This document shows, in pieces, positions 26,307 to 33,859 of a DNA stretch of 55,092 nucleotides. The notes under the pieces were generated by a model, which was given only the letters and a program-made list of their open reading frames with translations, did not search any database and had not been told where the DNA came from. Position numbers and translations under genes: made by a program. How positions within the stretch are numbered: the stretch's first letter is position 1; every line of letters starts with the position of its first letter. The stretch is taken from assembly GCA_018828825.1 (NCBI GenBank), contig JAHJUV010000090.1:1-55092 (forward strand). Reading direction: 5' to 3'. This DNA comes from Planctomycetota bacterium (GTDB lineage Bacteria; Planctomycetota; Phycisphaerae; Sedimentisphaerales; UBA12454).

Positions 26307-26483
26307 CTATTTTTCTGTAATCAGGCTGAGTCGTTTCAAAAATAGTCTGTTTTGCAAAGTCTGTTCGCCCATATACCGGCTATCCGTTTTGCCGGCTAAA
26401 GCGACAGAGTGTACCTCATCCTTGAGCCCCAAACAGTCAATAGATTTTATCAAACTTTCAGCCCTATTGCAAGATAAAACCAT
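26307..26483 (-). CDS. Possible 58-residue leader ORF upstream of the giant gene
   Basis: A small open frame starts at ATG 26483 after an AAAAGG site and encodes 58 residues, including DEVHSVALAGKTDSRYMGEQ and ending in LFLKRLSLITEK. It stops 94 bases before the giant gene on the same strand. The translation is balanced in composition and the frame stays open for about 15 codons above the ATG, but I recognise no family. The same DNA can also form RNA stems (CCGGC/GCCGG around an AAAACGGATA loop) and contains two GCAAAAC copies, so it may instead be a structured leader. Real protein and structured RNA are both open. Confidence 0.35.
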   Translation of the reverse strand: MVLSCNRAESLIKSIDCLGLKDEVHSVALAGKTDSRYMGEQTLQNRLFLKRLSLITEK

Positions 26484-26534
26484 CGTTCCAACCTTTTCGG
26501 CAAGCCTTTCTGGTAAAAGAACTTCCGTTATTTA

Positions 26535-26563
26535 TTGACAGTAGCGCCAACTATCTGTAATTT
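26535..26563 (+). promoter_or_regulatory. Candidate promoter for dapL
   Basis: A perfect -35 box TTGACA is followed after 17 bases by a weak -10 (TAATTT). It lies about 90 bases ahead of the dapL ATG. The -10 match is poor, so this is tentative. Confidence 0.35.
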
Positions 26564-26575
26564 AGTCTGCACTTT

Positions 26576-26589
26576 CTGCGATATCGCAG
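26576..26589. promoter_or_regulatory. 14-bp perfect palindrome upstream of dapL
   Basis: CTGCGATATCGCAG is exactly self-complementary and sits just downstream of the candidate dapL promoter, 64 bases before the ATG. Size and position suit a repressor operator. No regulator gene is next to it. Confidence 0.4.
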
Positions 26590-26653
26590 GATATATCGGC
26601 TTATTTTTTCCGTAATATAACCTGTTCGTTTTATTGGCTTTAGTGGAATAGCT

Positions 26654-27892
26654 ATGATTAAGATTAACGCTAATTATCTGAAATTGGAGTCCGGTTATCT
26701 TTTTCCGGAAATTTCCCGCAGAGTCAGGGCATTTTCAGCAAAAAATCCTGATGCGAAGATTATCAGACTCGGGATTGGAGATGTAACCGAGCCTTTACCT
26801 CCAGCTATTATAGAAGCGATGCACAAGGCCGTTGACCAGATGGGCAGCAGGGCCGGTTTTAAAGGCTACGGCCCGGAGCAGGGCTACGATTTTCTCATCG
26901 AGGCGATAATAGCCAATGATTACAAAAGCCGAGGCGTAAGTCTCGAGAACACAGAGGTTTTCGTTAGTGACGGTGCTAAATGTGATACCGGCAATTTCCA
27001 GGAAATATTCGGTATTGACAACGTGGTCGCTGTAACAGATCCGGTCTATCCTGTTTATGTAGATACGAATGTTATGGCAGGCAGGAGCGGCGATGCCGAC
27101 AAAACAGGCCGGTTTTCTGGAATAATTTATATGCCGGCTACGGCCGATAATAACTTCGTTCCCGAATTGCCGAAAGAAAAAGTGGATTTGATTTATCTTT
27201 GTTTTCCCAATAATCCGACCGGTGCCGTTGCCACAAAACAGCAGCTAAAAAGATGGGTCGATTATGCACGGGACAATAAAGCAATAATTTTATTCGATGC
27301 CGCTTATGAGGCGTTTATATCCGATAATCCCGAGTCCATCGGGATCCCTCACTCGATATATGAGATTGAAGGCGCCAAAGAGGTGGCAGTCGAATTTCGC
27401 AGTTTCAGCAAGACGGCTGGTTTTACCGGCCTTCGATGCGCGTTTACAGTTGTGCCTAAAGAATTAAAAGCCTGGACGAAAGACGGCAAAGCTGTAGAAG
27501 TCAATCCGATATGGAACAGACGACACTGTACGAAGTTTAACGGCGCAAGCTGCATTTCGCAGGCGGCAGCAGCGGCGGTTTATACCGCACAGGGCAAAAA
27601 ACAGGTTCGCAAAATAATCGAACTCTATATGTCTAACGCGGCTCTTATCAGAAGCACGCTCGAAAAACTCGGGCTTCAAGTTTACGGCGGCGTCAACGCA
27701 CCGTATGTCTGGCTCAAAACGCCTGATAAAAAAAGTTCGTGGGAGTTTTTCGATTATCTGCTCGAAAAAGCGAATGTTGTCGGCACGCCCGGCAGCGGTT
27801 TCGGCGCGGCAGGCGAAGGATTTTTCAGACTAAGCGCGTTCGGCAATCCGGCAAACGTGGCAGAGGCGATGGAACGCTTTAAAAAACTTTAA
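26654..27892 (+). CDS. dapL: LL-diaminopimelate aminotransferase
   Basis: This PLP enzyme converts tetrahydrodipicolinate directly to LL-diaminopimelate, bypassing the succinyl or acetyl branches of lysine and peptidoglycan precursor synthesis. The 412-residue length and the DapL marks are clear: LGIGDVTEPLPPAI, GYGPEQGYDFLIEAI, FVSDGAKCDTGN, YLCFPNNPTGAVAT, and the lysine motif RSFSKTAGFTGLRC. The form with AKCDTGN is typical of the DapL class found in chlamydiae, plants, planctomycetes and some anaerobes. It is the first gene of a rightward group with folK, panC and panD; the gap to folK is nine bases. Confidence 0.95.
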   Translation: MIKINANYLKLESGYLFPEISRRVRAFSAKNPDAKIIRLGIGDVTEPLPPAIIEAMHKAVDQMGSRAGFKGYGPEQGYDFLIEAIIANDYKSRGVSLENTEVFVSDGAKCDTGNFQEIFGIDNVVAVTDPVYPVYVDTNVMAGRSGDADKTGRFSGIIYMPATADNNFVPELPKEKVDLIYLCFPNNPTGAVATKQQLKRWVDYARDNKAIILFDAAYEAFISDNPESIGIPHSIYEIEGAKEVAVEFRSFSKTAGFTGLRCAFTVVPKELKAWTKDGKAVEVNPIWNRRHCTKFNGASCISQAAAAAVYTAQGKKQVRKIIELYMSNAALIRSTLEKLGLQVYGGVNAPYVWLKTPDKKSSWEFFDYLLEKANVVGTPGSGFGAAGEGFFRLSAFGNPANVAEAMERFKKL

Positions 27893-27901
27893 GGAAGAAA
27901 A

Positions 27902-29056
27902 ATGTCCGGTGAGACGACAGTATATATCGGCCTTGGCAGCAATCTCGGCGACAGGGAAAAAAATCTGAACAAGGCCCTTGGATTGCTCGCAGCCGATAGG
28001 CACATAAATCTTTTCCGTACGAGCAGCATAACGGAGACAAAACCCCTGGCTGATAATCCACCTTCGCTTCCTCCTTCGTTAAAACTACGGAGGACAAGAA
28101 AGCTACGGCGGACAGGAAAACAGCGGGATTATCTTAACCGCGTCGCGGAAATCAGGACAACTTTAAAGGCTGATAAGCTTTTGAAGGTCTTAAAAAAAAT
28201 TGAATCGGCGATGGGAAGGAAAAAATTGGTAGAAAAATGGTCCAGCAGGACGATTGACCTCGATATACTCTTGTTCGGCAATAAAAAAGTTCGCAAAAAA
28301 GACTTGTGTTTACCGCACAGACAGATGCATTTGAGGTCGTTTGTGCTGAAAGGCCTTTGCGAGCTTGATGGCGAGATTGTTCATCCGGTTCTTAAGGAAA
28401 GCGTTTCCGTTCTTTACAGCCGATTGAGCGGAAAGGATTTTTATTTCGATGATGACAGACCGCAGCTTGTCTCGATTGCTGGTGTGATAGGGGCCGGAAA
28501 GACCACGCTTGCCGAAGGCCTGCGAGATTTATTTGGCTTGAGGCTGATAAAAGAATCTTACGACAGCAATCCGTTTTTGCCGAAGGTTTACGCCGGACAG
28601 AAGTCTGTCGCTCTGGACAGTCAGTTATATTTTTTGCTGAGCCGATGCGAACAGTTAAGGCCGGACAGTTTTCCGCCCGGCAGTGTTGCGGTGAGCGATT
28701 ACATAATGGACAAGGAAATGCTTTACGCCCGTATCTGGCTCGATTCGGTGCAGTTCGAGATATACAGAAAAGTCAATGCCGCGATGTGCAAAACAGCCGC
28801 AGAGCCGGTAATAACGGTATATATTAAGCTTCCGCCAAAAAAATGTCTGGAGCGTATAAAGCAGCGCAGCAGGCCTTACGAGCAGGATATCGATTTGAGC
28901 TTTCTTGAAAAACTGCATATCGGATATGAGAAACTTTTTGAAACATTTAATTGCTGTCCGGTTATAACGATAGATGCCGAGGCGGTCGATTTTCGGCAAA
29001 CCCAGCAGATTGAGGCGATTGGCGAAAAGATTAATTATTATATTGGGCGGGATTAA
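27902..29056 (+). CDS. folK: Folate pyrophosphokinase fused to a deoxynucleoside kinase-like domain
   Basis: A 384-residue fusion. Residues 1-170 are 6-hydroxymethyl-7,8-dihydropterin pyrophosphokinase: YIGLGSNLGDREKNL, then WSSRTIDLDILLFG with the catalytic Asp pair, and LPHRQMHLRSFVL. Residues about 186-384 are a P-loop kinase resembling deoxyadenosine/deoxyguanosine kinases: SIAGVIGAGKTTLAE (Walker A about 194-202), SDYIMDKEMLYAR (the DR-like loop) and QRSRPYEQDI (arginine lid). Between ETKPLADN and QRDYLNR about 21 residues (53-73, PPSLPPSLKLRRTRKLRRTG) are encoded by a palindromic repeat and are not expected in the family. Nucleoside salvage plus folate synthesis is the inferred dual role. 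Confidence 0.88.
   Translation: MSGETTVYIGLGSNLGDREKNLNKALGLLAADRHINLFRTSSITETKPLADNPPSLPPSLKLRRTRKLRRTGKQRDYLNRVAEIRTTLKADKLLKVLKKIESAMGRKKLVEKWSSRTIDLDILLFGNKKVRKKDLCLPHRQMHLRSFVLKGLCELDGEIVHPVLKESVSVLYSRLSGKDFYFDDDRPQLVSIAGVIGAGKTTLAEGLRDLFGLRLIKESYDSNPFLPKVYAGQKSVALDSQLYFLLSRCEQLRPDSFPPGSVAVSDYIMDKEMLYARIWLDSVQFEIYRKVNAAMCKTAAEPVITVYIKLPPKKCLERIKQRSRPYEQDIDLSFLEKLHIGYEKLFETFNCCPVITIDAEAVDFRQTQQIEAIGEKINYYIGRD
28057..28114 (+). repeat. Nested palindromic repeat inside folK
   Basis: The block reads TCCACCTTCGCTT at one end and AAGCTACGGCGGACA at the other, with an inner imperfect stem CCTCCTTCGT / ACTACGGAGG. It coincides with an extra Arg/Lys/Pro-rich stretch of the protein and keeps the frame. 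Its sequence differs from the GC-rich repeat in ispA. Confidence 0.65.
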
Positions 29057-29103
29057 AAAGGAAGTAAGGAAACAAGGAAGTAAAGAGGTAAAAAAGCAAG
29101 GAA
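29057..29103 (+). repeat. Purine-rich degenerate tandem repeat ahead of panC
   Basis: The whole 47-base gap between folK and panC is made of imperfect copies of an AAGGAAGTA/AAGCAAGG unit. The last copy (CAAGGAA) abuts the panC ATG and earlier copies provide several AAGGA ribosome-binding-like sites. It looks like slippage-derived repeat DNA. Confidence 0.5.
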
Positions 29104-29952
29104 ATGGAAATTGTAAAAACCATAGAGCAGGTAAGAAAAGTTGTTTCGGAAGCGGGGATGGCCAGTAGGGAAATCGGGCTCGTGCCGACGATGGGTGCTC
29201 TGCACGAAGGTCATTTTTCGCTTATTAAAGCCGCCAAAAAACAATGCGATTTTGTTGCGGTAAGTATTTTTGTAAATCCGACTCAATTCGGACCCGGCGA
29301 GGACCTTGCCAAATATCCGCGTCCTTTTGATGCAGATGTGAAAGCCTGTAAAGAGCTGGGTGTTGATATTATTTTTGCGCCATCGGATAAAGAAATGTAT
29401 CCGGAAAAAAATATTACGTGGGTAAACGTCGAAAAGCTTAGTGAACCCTTATGCGGCAAGAGCCGGCCGGGCCATTTCAGGGGCGTTGCCACTGTTTGTG
29501 CGAAACTTTTTAATATTGTCCAGCCTGACGTTGCTTTCTTCGGCCAGAAAGACGCTCAGCAGGCAGTAATTATTCAGCGAATGGTTGCCGATTTGAATAT
29601 GCCGATGGAAATTGTTGTCTGTCCGACAGTTCGCCAAATCGACGGTCTGGCGATGAGCAGCCGAAATAAATATCTCAATGACAAGGAAAGAAAAGATGCC
29701 GCGTTGTTATATGCCGCGCTGCAGGAAGCGGAAATGCTTATAGGGGCAGGTGTACGTAAGAGCAGCGAGCTTGTCAGGGAAATGGAAAAAATTCTCAAAA
29801 TAAGCAAACAGATAAAAGTTGAATATATAAGTATTGTTAATGCGCAGACTCTCGATGAGATTGACGAGGTTAAGGGTAAAGTCCTGATTGCCATTGCGGC
29901 CAAACTGGGTTCAGCCCGGCTAATTGACAATATTATGCTTGATGTCGAGTAA
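29104..29952 (+). CDS. panC: Pantothenate synthetase
   Basis: PanC joins pantoate and beta-alanine with ATP to make pantothenate, the precursor of coenzyme A. The 282-residue protein shows the nucleotidyltransferase HIGH-like signature VPTMGALHEGHFSLI, SIFVNPTQFGPGED, FRGVATVCAKLFNIVQPD, FGQKDAQQ and the KMSKS-like MSSRNKYL. It precedes panD, which supplies beta-alanine, so both branches of the last step are encoded side by side; coaC and coaB, further along the CoA route, are in this window too. Confidence 0.96.
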   Translation: MEIVKTIEQVRKVVSEAGMASREIGLVPTMGALHEGHFSLIKAAKKQCDFVAVSIFVNPTQFGPGEDLAKYPRPFDADVKACKELGVDIIFAPSDKEMYPEKNITWVNVEKLSEPLCGKSRPGHFRGVATVCAKLFNIVQPDVAFFGQKDAQQAVIIQRMVADLNMPMEIVVCPTVRQIDGLAMSSRNKYLNDKERKDAALLYAALQEAEMLIGAGVRKSSELVREMEKILKISKQIKVEYISIVNAQTLDEIDEVKGKVLIAIAAKLGSARLIDNIMLDVE

Positions 29953-29998
29953 TTCTTTATTAGAATATTACAGGGAATCTCTATTATTGCTTCAAAAA

Positions 29999-30050
29999 CG
30001 AGATTGCTTCGCGGAGTTTATCCCGAGCGAAGCGAAGGACTCGCAATGAC
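29999..30050 (-). repeat. GTCATTGCGAG...GCAATCTC intergenic repeat (copy 2, inverted)
   Basis: On the minus strand the block begins GTCATTGCGAG and ends GAAGCAATCTCG, with an inner GCGAAGCGAAGG-type hairpin. It matches the ends of the repeats at 16022 and 54393. It fills much of the gap between panC and panD. Confidence 0.7.
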
Positions 30051-30110
30051 AAATGATATTTTTAGAGGTTACCTACAGTTCATGCAATTATTATTCTTTG
30101 GTGGTATGAA

Positions 30111-30467
30111 ATGCTGATAAAGATATTGAAGAGCAAGATTCATCGTGCGACAGTAACGGATTCGATTGCGGATTATCCGGGCAGTATTGGTATAGATTCT
30201 GTGCTGATGGAAGCGGCGAAGATAATACCTTACGAATCGGTTCTCGTGGCTGATATTACCAACGGCTCCCGGCTTGAAACTTATGCTGTGCCTGAAAAAG
30301 CAGGTTCCGGAAAAATAACCATACTCGGCGCCGCGGCGCAGCTTATGAAAAAAGGGGATATAATCATCATAATGAACTTCGCGTATCTTGCATCTGACGA
30401 GGCGAAAGGCTTTAAGCCGAAAGTTATTGTTGCTGACGAGAAGAACGGTATTAAGGAAATACTATAA
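30111..30467 (+). CDS. panD: Aspartate 1-decarboxylase proenzyme
   Basis: PanD makes beta-alanine from aspartate using a pyruvoyl group formed by self-cleavage. The cleavage site is the Gly24-Ser25 bond in ADYPGSIGID. HRATVTDS, ITNGSRLETYAVPEK, the SGKITILGAAAQL segment and GDIIIIMNFAY match the family, and 118 residues is the usual size. The family's NGAAA loop appears here as LGAAA, a small deviation. It lies downstream of panC after a repeat-bearing gap of about 160 bases, so it may have its own transcript. Confidence 0.94.
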   Translation: MLIKILKSKIHRATVTDSIADYPGSIGIDSVLMEAAKIIPYESVLVADITNGSRLETYAVPEKAGSGKITILGAAAQLMKKGDIIIIMNFAYLASDEAKGFKPKVIVADEKNGIKEIL

Positions 30468-30544
30468 AACGTTAAACGGTTGCGGTCCGCTAAGGGATGG
30501 CTTACGCCATTGCGAAGCTCGTATCGTTTATCGTTTTACGTTTG
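30468..30544. repeat. Imperfect inverted repeat between panD and lgt
   Basis: AAACGTTAAACG at the left and CGTTTTACGTTT at the right pair at 11 of 12 positions and enclose about 53 bases. The block starts at the end of panD and spans most of the gap to lgt. It appears to be another short repeat element of this genome. Confidence 0.5.
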
Positions 30545-30598
30545 ACGCAGCCGAAACGAGTTGCGCAACCGATTTACGAAAGACGAATTGAGATAATT

Positions 30599-31624
30599 AT
30601 GCATCCGGAACTTTTCAGGATTCCGTTTACCGAACTTACGGTTAAAAGTTACGGCGTGATGATGGTCATCGGTTTTATCGCGGCCATATTCGTTATCCGC
30701 AGACTTTCACGCGATATAGGGCAGGAAAATACCGAGCATATAACGACAGCGGCGCTGTATTCGCTTATCGCCGGTATCGCAGGGGCGAGAATTTTTTACG
30801 TTGTGCATTACTGGCAGCAGTTCAGCGGCAAAGGATTGCTCGAGTTCTTCGCGGTCTGGAAGGGCGGCCTGGAACTGCTTGGCGGAGTCTTCTTTTCGAT
30901 TATAGTAATTGCATTCTATCTGTGGAAACAAAAACTTCCTGTCCGGCGGTATCTCGACATCCTTGCGATAGGCCTGATGCTGGCACTTTTTTTCGGAAGG
31001 CTCGGCTGCCTTTTAAACGGCTGCTGTTACGGCAGACCGACGTGTGCCTTTGTTTCGATACGATTTCCTTACGGCTCTTTATCCTATCAAGGCCAGGTCC
31101 GACCGGACAAGGCGAGGAACAGACAAGAGCCTTATATCGGGCTTCCGACGGAATTTTTCGGTTATATAAATGAAGCGAATGAATGGGTTGTCGCTCCTGA
31201 ATCTGACAAATACGATTATTATTTAAAACCTTTCGACAGGTTGACCGAGCAGGAAAAATCTCAGGTAACCGTCGGCGAATATCGCCCTCTTGAGGTTTGT
31301 CCGACGCAGGTTTACGAATCGCTCTCGGCTCTGGCGGGCTGTATCCTGCTTTACCTTCATCGCAAAAACGGCATCGAGCAGCAGAAGAAGCGAAAGACAA
31401 CCTCGGCGTTTTTCAGGCTCGGCGTTACATTTGCCCTGATGTTTATAGTTTACGGATTTATACGGTTCTTTATCGAATTCTTGCGGGATGACAATCCATA
31501 TCAGGCCAATGGCCTTACGGTTTCACAAAATCTGAGCATTGCGATGGTGATTGTAGGTCTTTTGCTTACTTGGCTTTTTGCCAAAATGAAGCCGGACAAA
31601 TTATCGGTCGAGGACTTGTCTTAA
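30599..31624 (+). CDS. lgt: Prolipoprotein diacylglyceryl transferase
   Basis: Lgt transfers diacylglycerol to the lipobox cysteine of prolipoproteins in the inner membrane. The ATG at 30599 gives 341 residues starting with MHPELFRIPF; a longer frame would translate the upstream repeat. Family marks are the hydrophobic segments, IAGIAGARIFYVVHYW (catalytic arginine loop), RLGCLLNGCCYGRPT and CPTQVYESLSAL. A hydrophilic insertion of about 80 residues between GRPT and the CPTQ motif (DKARNRQEPYIGLPTEFFGY and onward) makes it longer than the enterobacterial enzyme. Its 3' end overlaps the convergent bioF by 24 bases. Confidence 0.93.
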   Translation: MHPELFRIPFTELTVKSYGVMMVIGFIAAIFVIRRLSRDIGQENTEHITTAALYSLIAGIAGARIFYVVHYWQQFSGKGLLEFFAVWKGGLELLGGVFFSIIVIAFYLWKQKLPVRRYLDILAIGLMLALFFGRLGCLLNGCCYGRPTCAFVSIRFPYGSLSYQGQVRPDKARNRQEPYIGLPTEFFGYINEANEWVVAPESDKYDYYLKPFDRLTEQEKSQVTVGEYRPLEVCPTQVYESLSALAGCILLYLHRKNGIEQQKKRKTTSAFFRLGVTFALMFIVYGFIRFFIEFLRDDNPYQANGLTVSQNLSIAMVIVGLLLTWLFAKMKPDKLSVEDLS

Positions 31625-32761
31625 AGCATCGACCAAACCGTCGAGTTGTTCCTTTGTATGGTCCGACTGAACTGAAATTCTCAATCTTGCCGTTCCCGGC
31701 GCAACCGTTGGCGGGCGAATCGCGACAACAAAAAATCCTTTCCCAAAAAGCTTCTTTGAAATTTCAAGCGTCTTTTTATTATCGCCAATGATAACTGGAA
31801 TTATATGACTTGTGCTTGTGCCTGTATCAAGGCCGAGGGTTTTAAGTTTTTCTCTGAGGTAGTCTGCATTTTGTTTTAATCTTTTTCTTTTATCCTGTGC
31901 GTTTTTGATTATTTCAACCGCGCAAAGCCCTGCGGCGGAATTGGCGACAGAAGACGCCGTTGTATAAATAAACGGCCTTGCCTTATTGACAAGATAATCA
32001 ATTACGCATTTATCGCTTGCGACGAACCCACCGCTGCAGCCTGCCGATTTGCTCAATGTCGCTATGATAATATCTATTTCATTTAACAAGCCGAGTTCCT
32101 CGGCAAGGCCTGCGCCGGTTTTGCCCATACAGCCAAACGCGTGGGCTTCGTCGATGATTAAATATGCGTTATATTTTTTCTTCAGTTCGACAAGTTTTTT
32201 TAAATCCGCAAAATCTCCGTCCATTGAAAAAATGCTTTCGGTAACGATGAATTTGCGATTGTACTCTTCTGATGCGAGAAATTTTTCAATCTTGTCGAAT
32301 TGTGTTCTGTGATAAGTTCTAAATTCCGCATCAGAACCTTGGGCGGCGTCGATAATCGAGGCGTGGTCGAGCTTGTCGAGTAATATTAGGTCTCCTTTTT
32401 GCGGAATAGTCTGCAAAACAGCGAGGTTTGTCATATAGCCGGAAGGAAAGACAAGGGCAGCTTGTTTATTGAACATTTTGGCGAGGGCGTTTTCCAGTTC
32501 GATATGAGGTTTTATTGTGCCGCTGATGAGCCGGGAGGCCGCCGAGCCGTAGCCGAATTTGTCCATCGCCTCTTTGGCGGCGGCGATAATCTGCTTATTG
32601 CCGGCAAGATTAAGATAATTATTGCTGCAAAACAGCGCCTTCTCGGCGTTTGCGATACGTATTACAGTATCGCAGGCAGAGTCAATACAGACAGGAACTC
32701 TGAGCAGATCTGTTTTTTTAAGCTCGGCAAGCTCGTTTTTTATAAAATCAAAATTGGTCAT
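31601..32761 (-). CDS. bioF: 8-Amino-7-oxononanoate synthase-like PLP enzyme
   Basis: This 386-residue alpha-oxoamine synthase is most like BioF, which condenses pimeloyl thioester with alanine in biotin synthesis. Features: CSNNYLNLAGN, GYGSAASRLISGTIKPHIELE, the DEAHAFGCMGKTGAG aspartate loop, TLSKSAGCSGGF with the PLP lysine, and RPPTVAPGTARLRISVQSDH at the C-terminus, which is typical of BioF. The related glycine C-acetyltransferase (Kbl) is the main alternative; the IRPPTVAPGTARLR end favours BioF. No other biotin genes are in the window. It is divergent from the rhomboid gene. Confidence 0.85.
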   Translation of the reverse strand: MTNFDFIKNELAELKKTDLLRVPVCIDSACDTVIRIANAEKALFCSNNYLNLAGNKQIIAAAKEAMDKFGYGSAASRLISGTIKPHIELENALAKMFNKQAALVFPSGYMTNLAVLQTIPQKGDLILLDKLDHASIIDAAQGSDAEFRTYHRTQFDKIEKFLASEEYNRKFIVTESIFSMDGDFADLKKLVELKKKYNAYLIIDEAHAFGCMGKTGAGLAEELGLLNEIDIIIATLSKSAGCSGGFVASDKCVIDYLVNKARPFIYTTASSVANSAAGLCAVEIIKNAQDKRKRLKQNADYLREKLKTLGLDTGTSTSHIIPVIIGDNKKTLEISKKLFGKGFFVVAIRPPTVAPGTARLRISVQSDHTKEQLDGLVDALRQVLDR

Positions 32762-32844
32762 TTAAAGTTTTCTCATTGAAAACACTAAGGTTTTTCCGAT
32801 ATTATAAGAGAAGCGACAATAAGACAATATTTTTTGGACAATAT

Positions 32845-33699
32845 ATGGGTATTTACGACAGGGACTATTACCGGCCGGATGGTGACCAGCAGGCGAGAAC
32901 TCCGCAGATGCATTTCAGGTTTCCGCAGTTAACGCCGATGGTTAAGCGGCTTTTAATTATAAATATCAGCGTATTTTTGCTGTGTATTATCATAAAGCCT
33001 TTGGGACTGTTTATTTATGAATGGTTCAGTGTCGATTCTACCAGTGCCTCCACCTCATTACAGCCCTGGCGGCTGATAACCTATCAGTTTCTGCACGACC
33101 CGGCAAGTGCCTGGCATATTATTTTAAATATGCTTGGCCTGTATTTTCTGGGTCCGACGCTTGAACGATTCTGGCACAGCAAAAAGTTCCTTATTTTTTA
33201 CCTTTGTTGTGGCATAGCAGGCGGCGTGCTTTATCTTCTTCTTGCAGGTGCCGGCATAGTTCGGCAGGGAAGCCTTATAGGCGCCTCGGGAGCCATACTC
33301 GGAATGCTTGCTGCCTGTGCGATACTTTTTCCGCAGTTTGTCGTGATTCTTTTTATATTTCCGGTTCCTATCCGCTGGGCGGCGATAATTCTGACATTTC
33401 TTTATGTTGTAAATATATTTATCGGTTCGGCTAACGCCGGTGGGGATGTAGCACATCTTACAGGTATGGTGGTCGGAGCGGGATATGTTTATCTGTGGCC
33501 GAAATGGAAAAACAAAAGTAGAGTCTCTCTGCATGTTGACGACTGGGACAAAAAAATCAAGGCTTACAGTCAGCTCCAAAAGGAAGTTGACAGAATACTG
33601 GCCAAAGTCAACGAGCAGGGGATTGGCAGCCTGACAAAGAAGGAAAAAAAGACCCTCGAAGAAGCGACCAAACTTGAGCAAATGAAAAGCAGATTATAA
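32845..33699 (+). CDS. Rhomboid-family intramembrane serine protease
   Basis: The 284-residue membrane protein starts most likely at the ATG at 32845 (MGIYDRDYYRP). It has about six transmembrane segments and the catalytic dyad Ser149 in GASGAILG and His204 in AHLTGM, with the oxyanion Asn95 in WHIILNMLGLYFLG. It would cleave transmembrane segments of other membrane proteins. The C-terminal 65 residues are soluble and charged, with a KKEKKTLEEA coiled-coil-like end that matches the tail seen in other planctomycete rhomboids. The stop codon directly abuts a repeat element with terminal inverted repeats. Confidence 0.92.
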   Translation: MGIYDRDYYRPDGDQQARTPQMHFRFPQLTPMVKRLLIINISVFLLCIIIKPLGLFIYEWFSVDSTSASTSLQPWRLITYQFLHDPASAWHIILNMLGLYFLGPTLERFWHSKKFLIFYLCCGIAGGVLYLLLAGAGIVRQGSLIGASGAILGMLAACAILFPQFVVILFIFPVPIRWAAIILTFLYVVNIFIGSANAGGDVAHLTGMVVGAGYVYLWPKWKNKSRVSLHVDDWDKKIKAYSQLQKEVDRILAKVNEQGIGSLTKKEKKTLEEATKLEQMKSRL

Positions 33700-33806
33700 A
33701 CCCCCACACCAATTCACATTTTGATTGAGTATTTTAAAAATTTACTAAAGCAGTTGTTAAGTACCTTTTCAAATCTTGCTGCCTCAATATAAATTGGTGT
33801 GGAGGT
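33700..33806. repeat. 107-bp element with terminal inverted repeats (copy 2)
   Basis: ACCCCCACACCAATT at 33700-33714 and AATTGGTGTGGAGGT at 33792-33806 pair at 14 of 15 positions. The first 14 bases are identical to those of the element inside the hox operon (12061-12163). The interior is AT-rich with no gene and not clearly related between the two copies. It begins immediately after the TAA of the rhomboid gene. Confidence 0.75.
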
Positions 33807-33807
33807 A

Positions 33808-33837
33808 AAAAAAGCCCCTTTGTTTGAAGGGGCCTTT
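33808..33837 (-). terminator. Intrinsic terminator of the sigma/anti-sigma operon
   Basis: The stem GGCCCCTTC / AAAGGGGC with a 4-5 base loop is followed on the minus strand by seven T residues. It lies about 25 bases beyond the last gene of the leftward operon. On the plus strand a weaker T-tract also follows, so it may serve the rhomboid gene as well. Confidence 0.8.
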
Positions 33838-33859
33838 TGAATAAGCATATTGAGTGTTT

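Larger units (their letters stand above)
26213..26653. other. Divergent intergenic region between the giant gene and dapL
   Basis: About 440 bases separate two divergent genes. On the left is the leader of the giant gene with a small open frame and potential RNA stems (26307-26483, listed separately). On the right is a TTGACA box and a 14-bp palindrome ahead of dapL. No longer gene is visible on either strand. Confidence 0.6.

Noticed and set aside
26307..26420. c-di-GMP-I (GEMM) riboswitch
   Set aside because: Some GCAAA and CCGGC strings are suggestive, but I could not fit the conserved GGGACGCAAAGC core or the tetraloop-receptor arrangement.
29057..29103. Small gene in the purine-rich gap before panC
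   Set aside because: Only a degenerate Lys/Glu-coding tandem repeat; it is better seen as slippage DNA that provides ribosome-binding-like sites.
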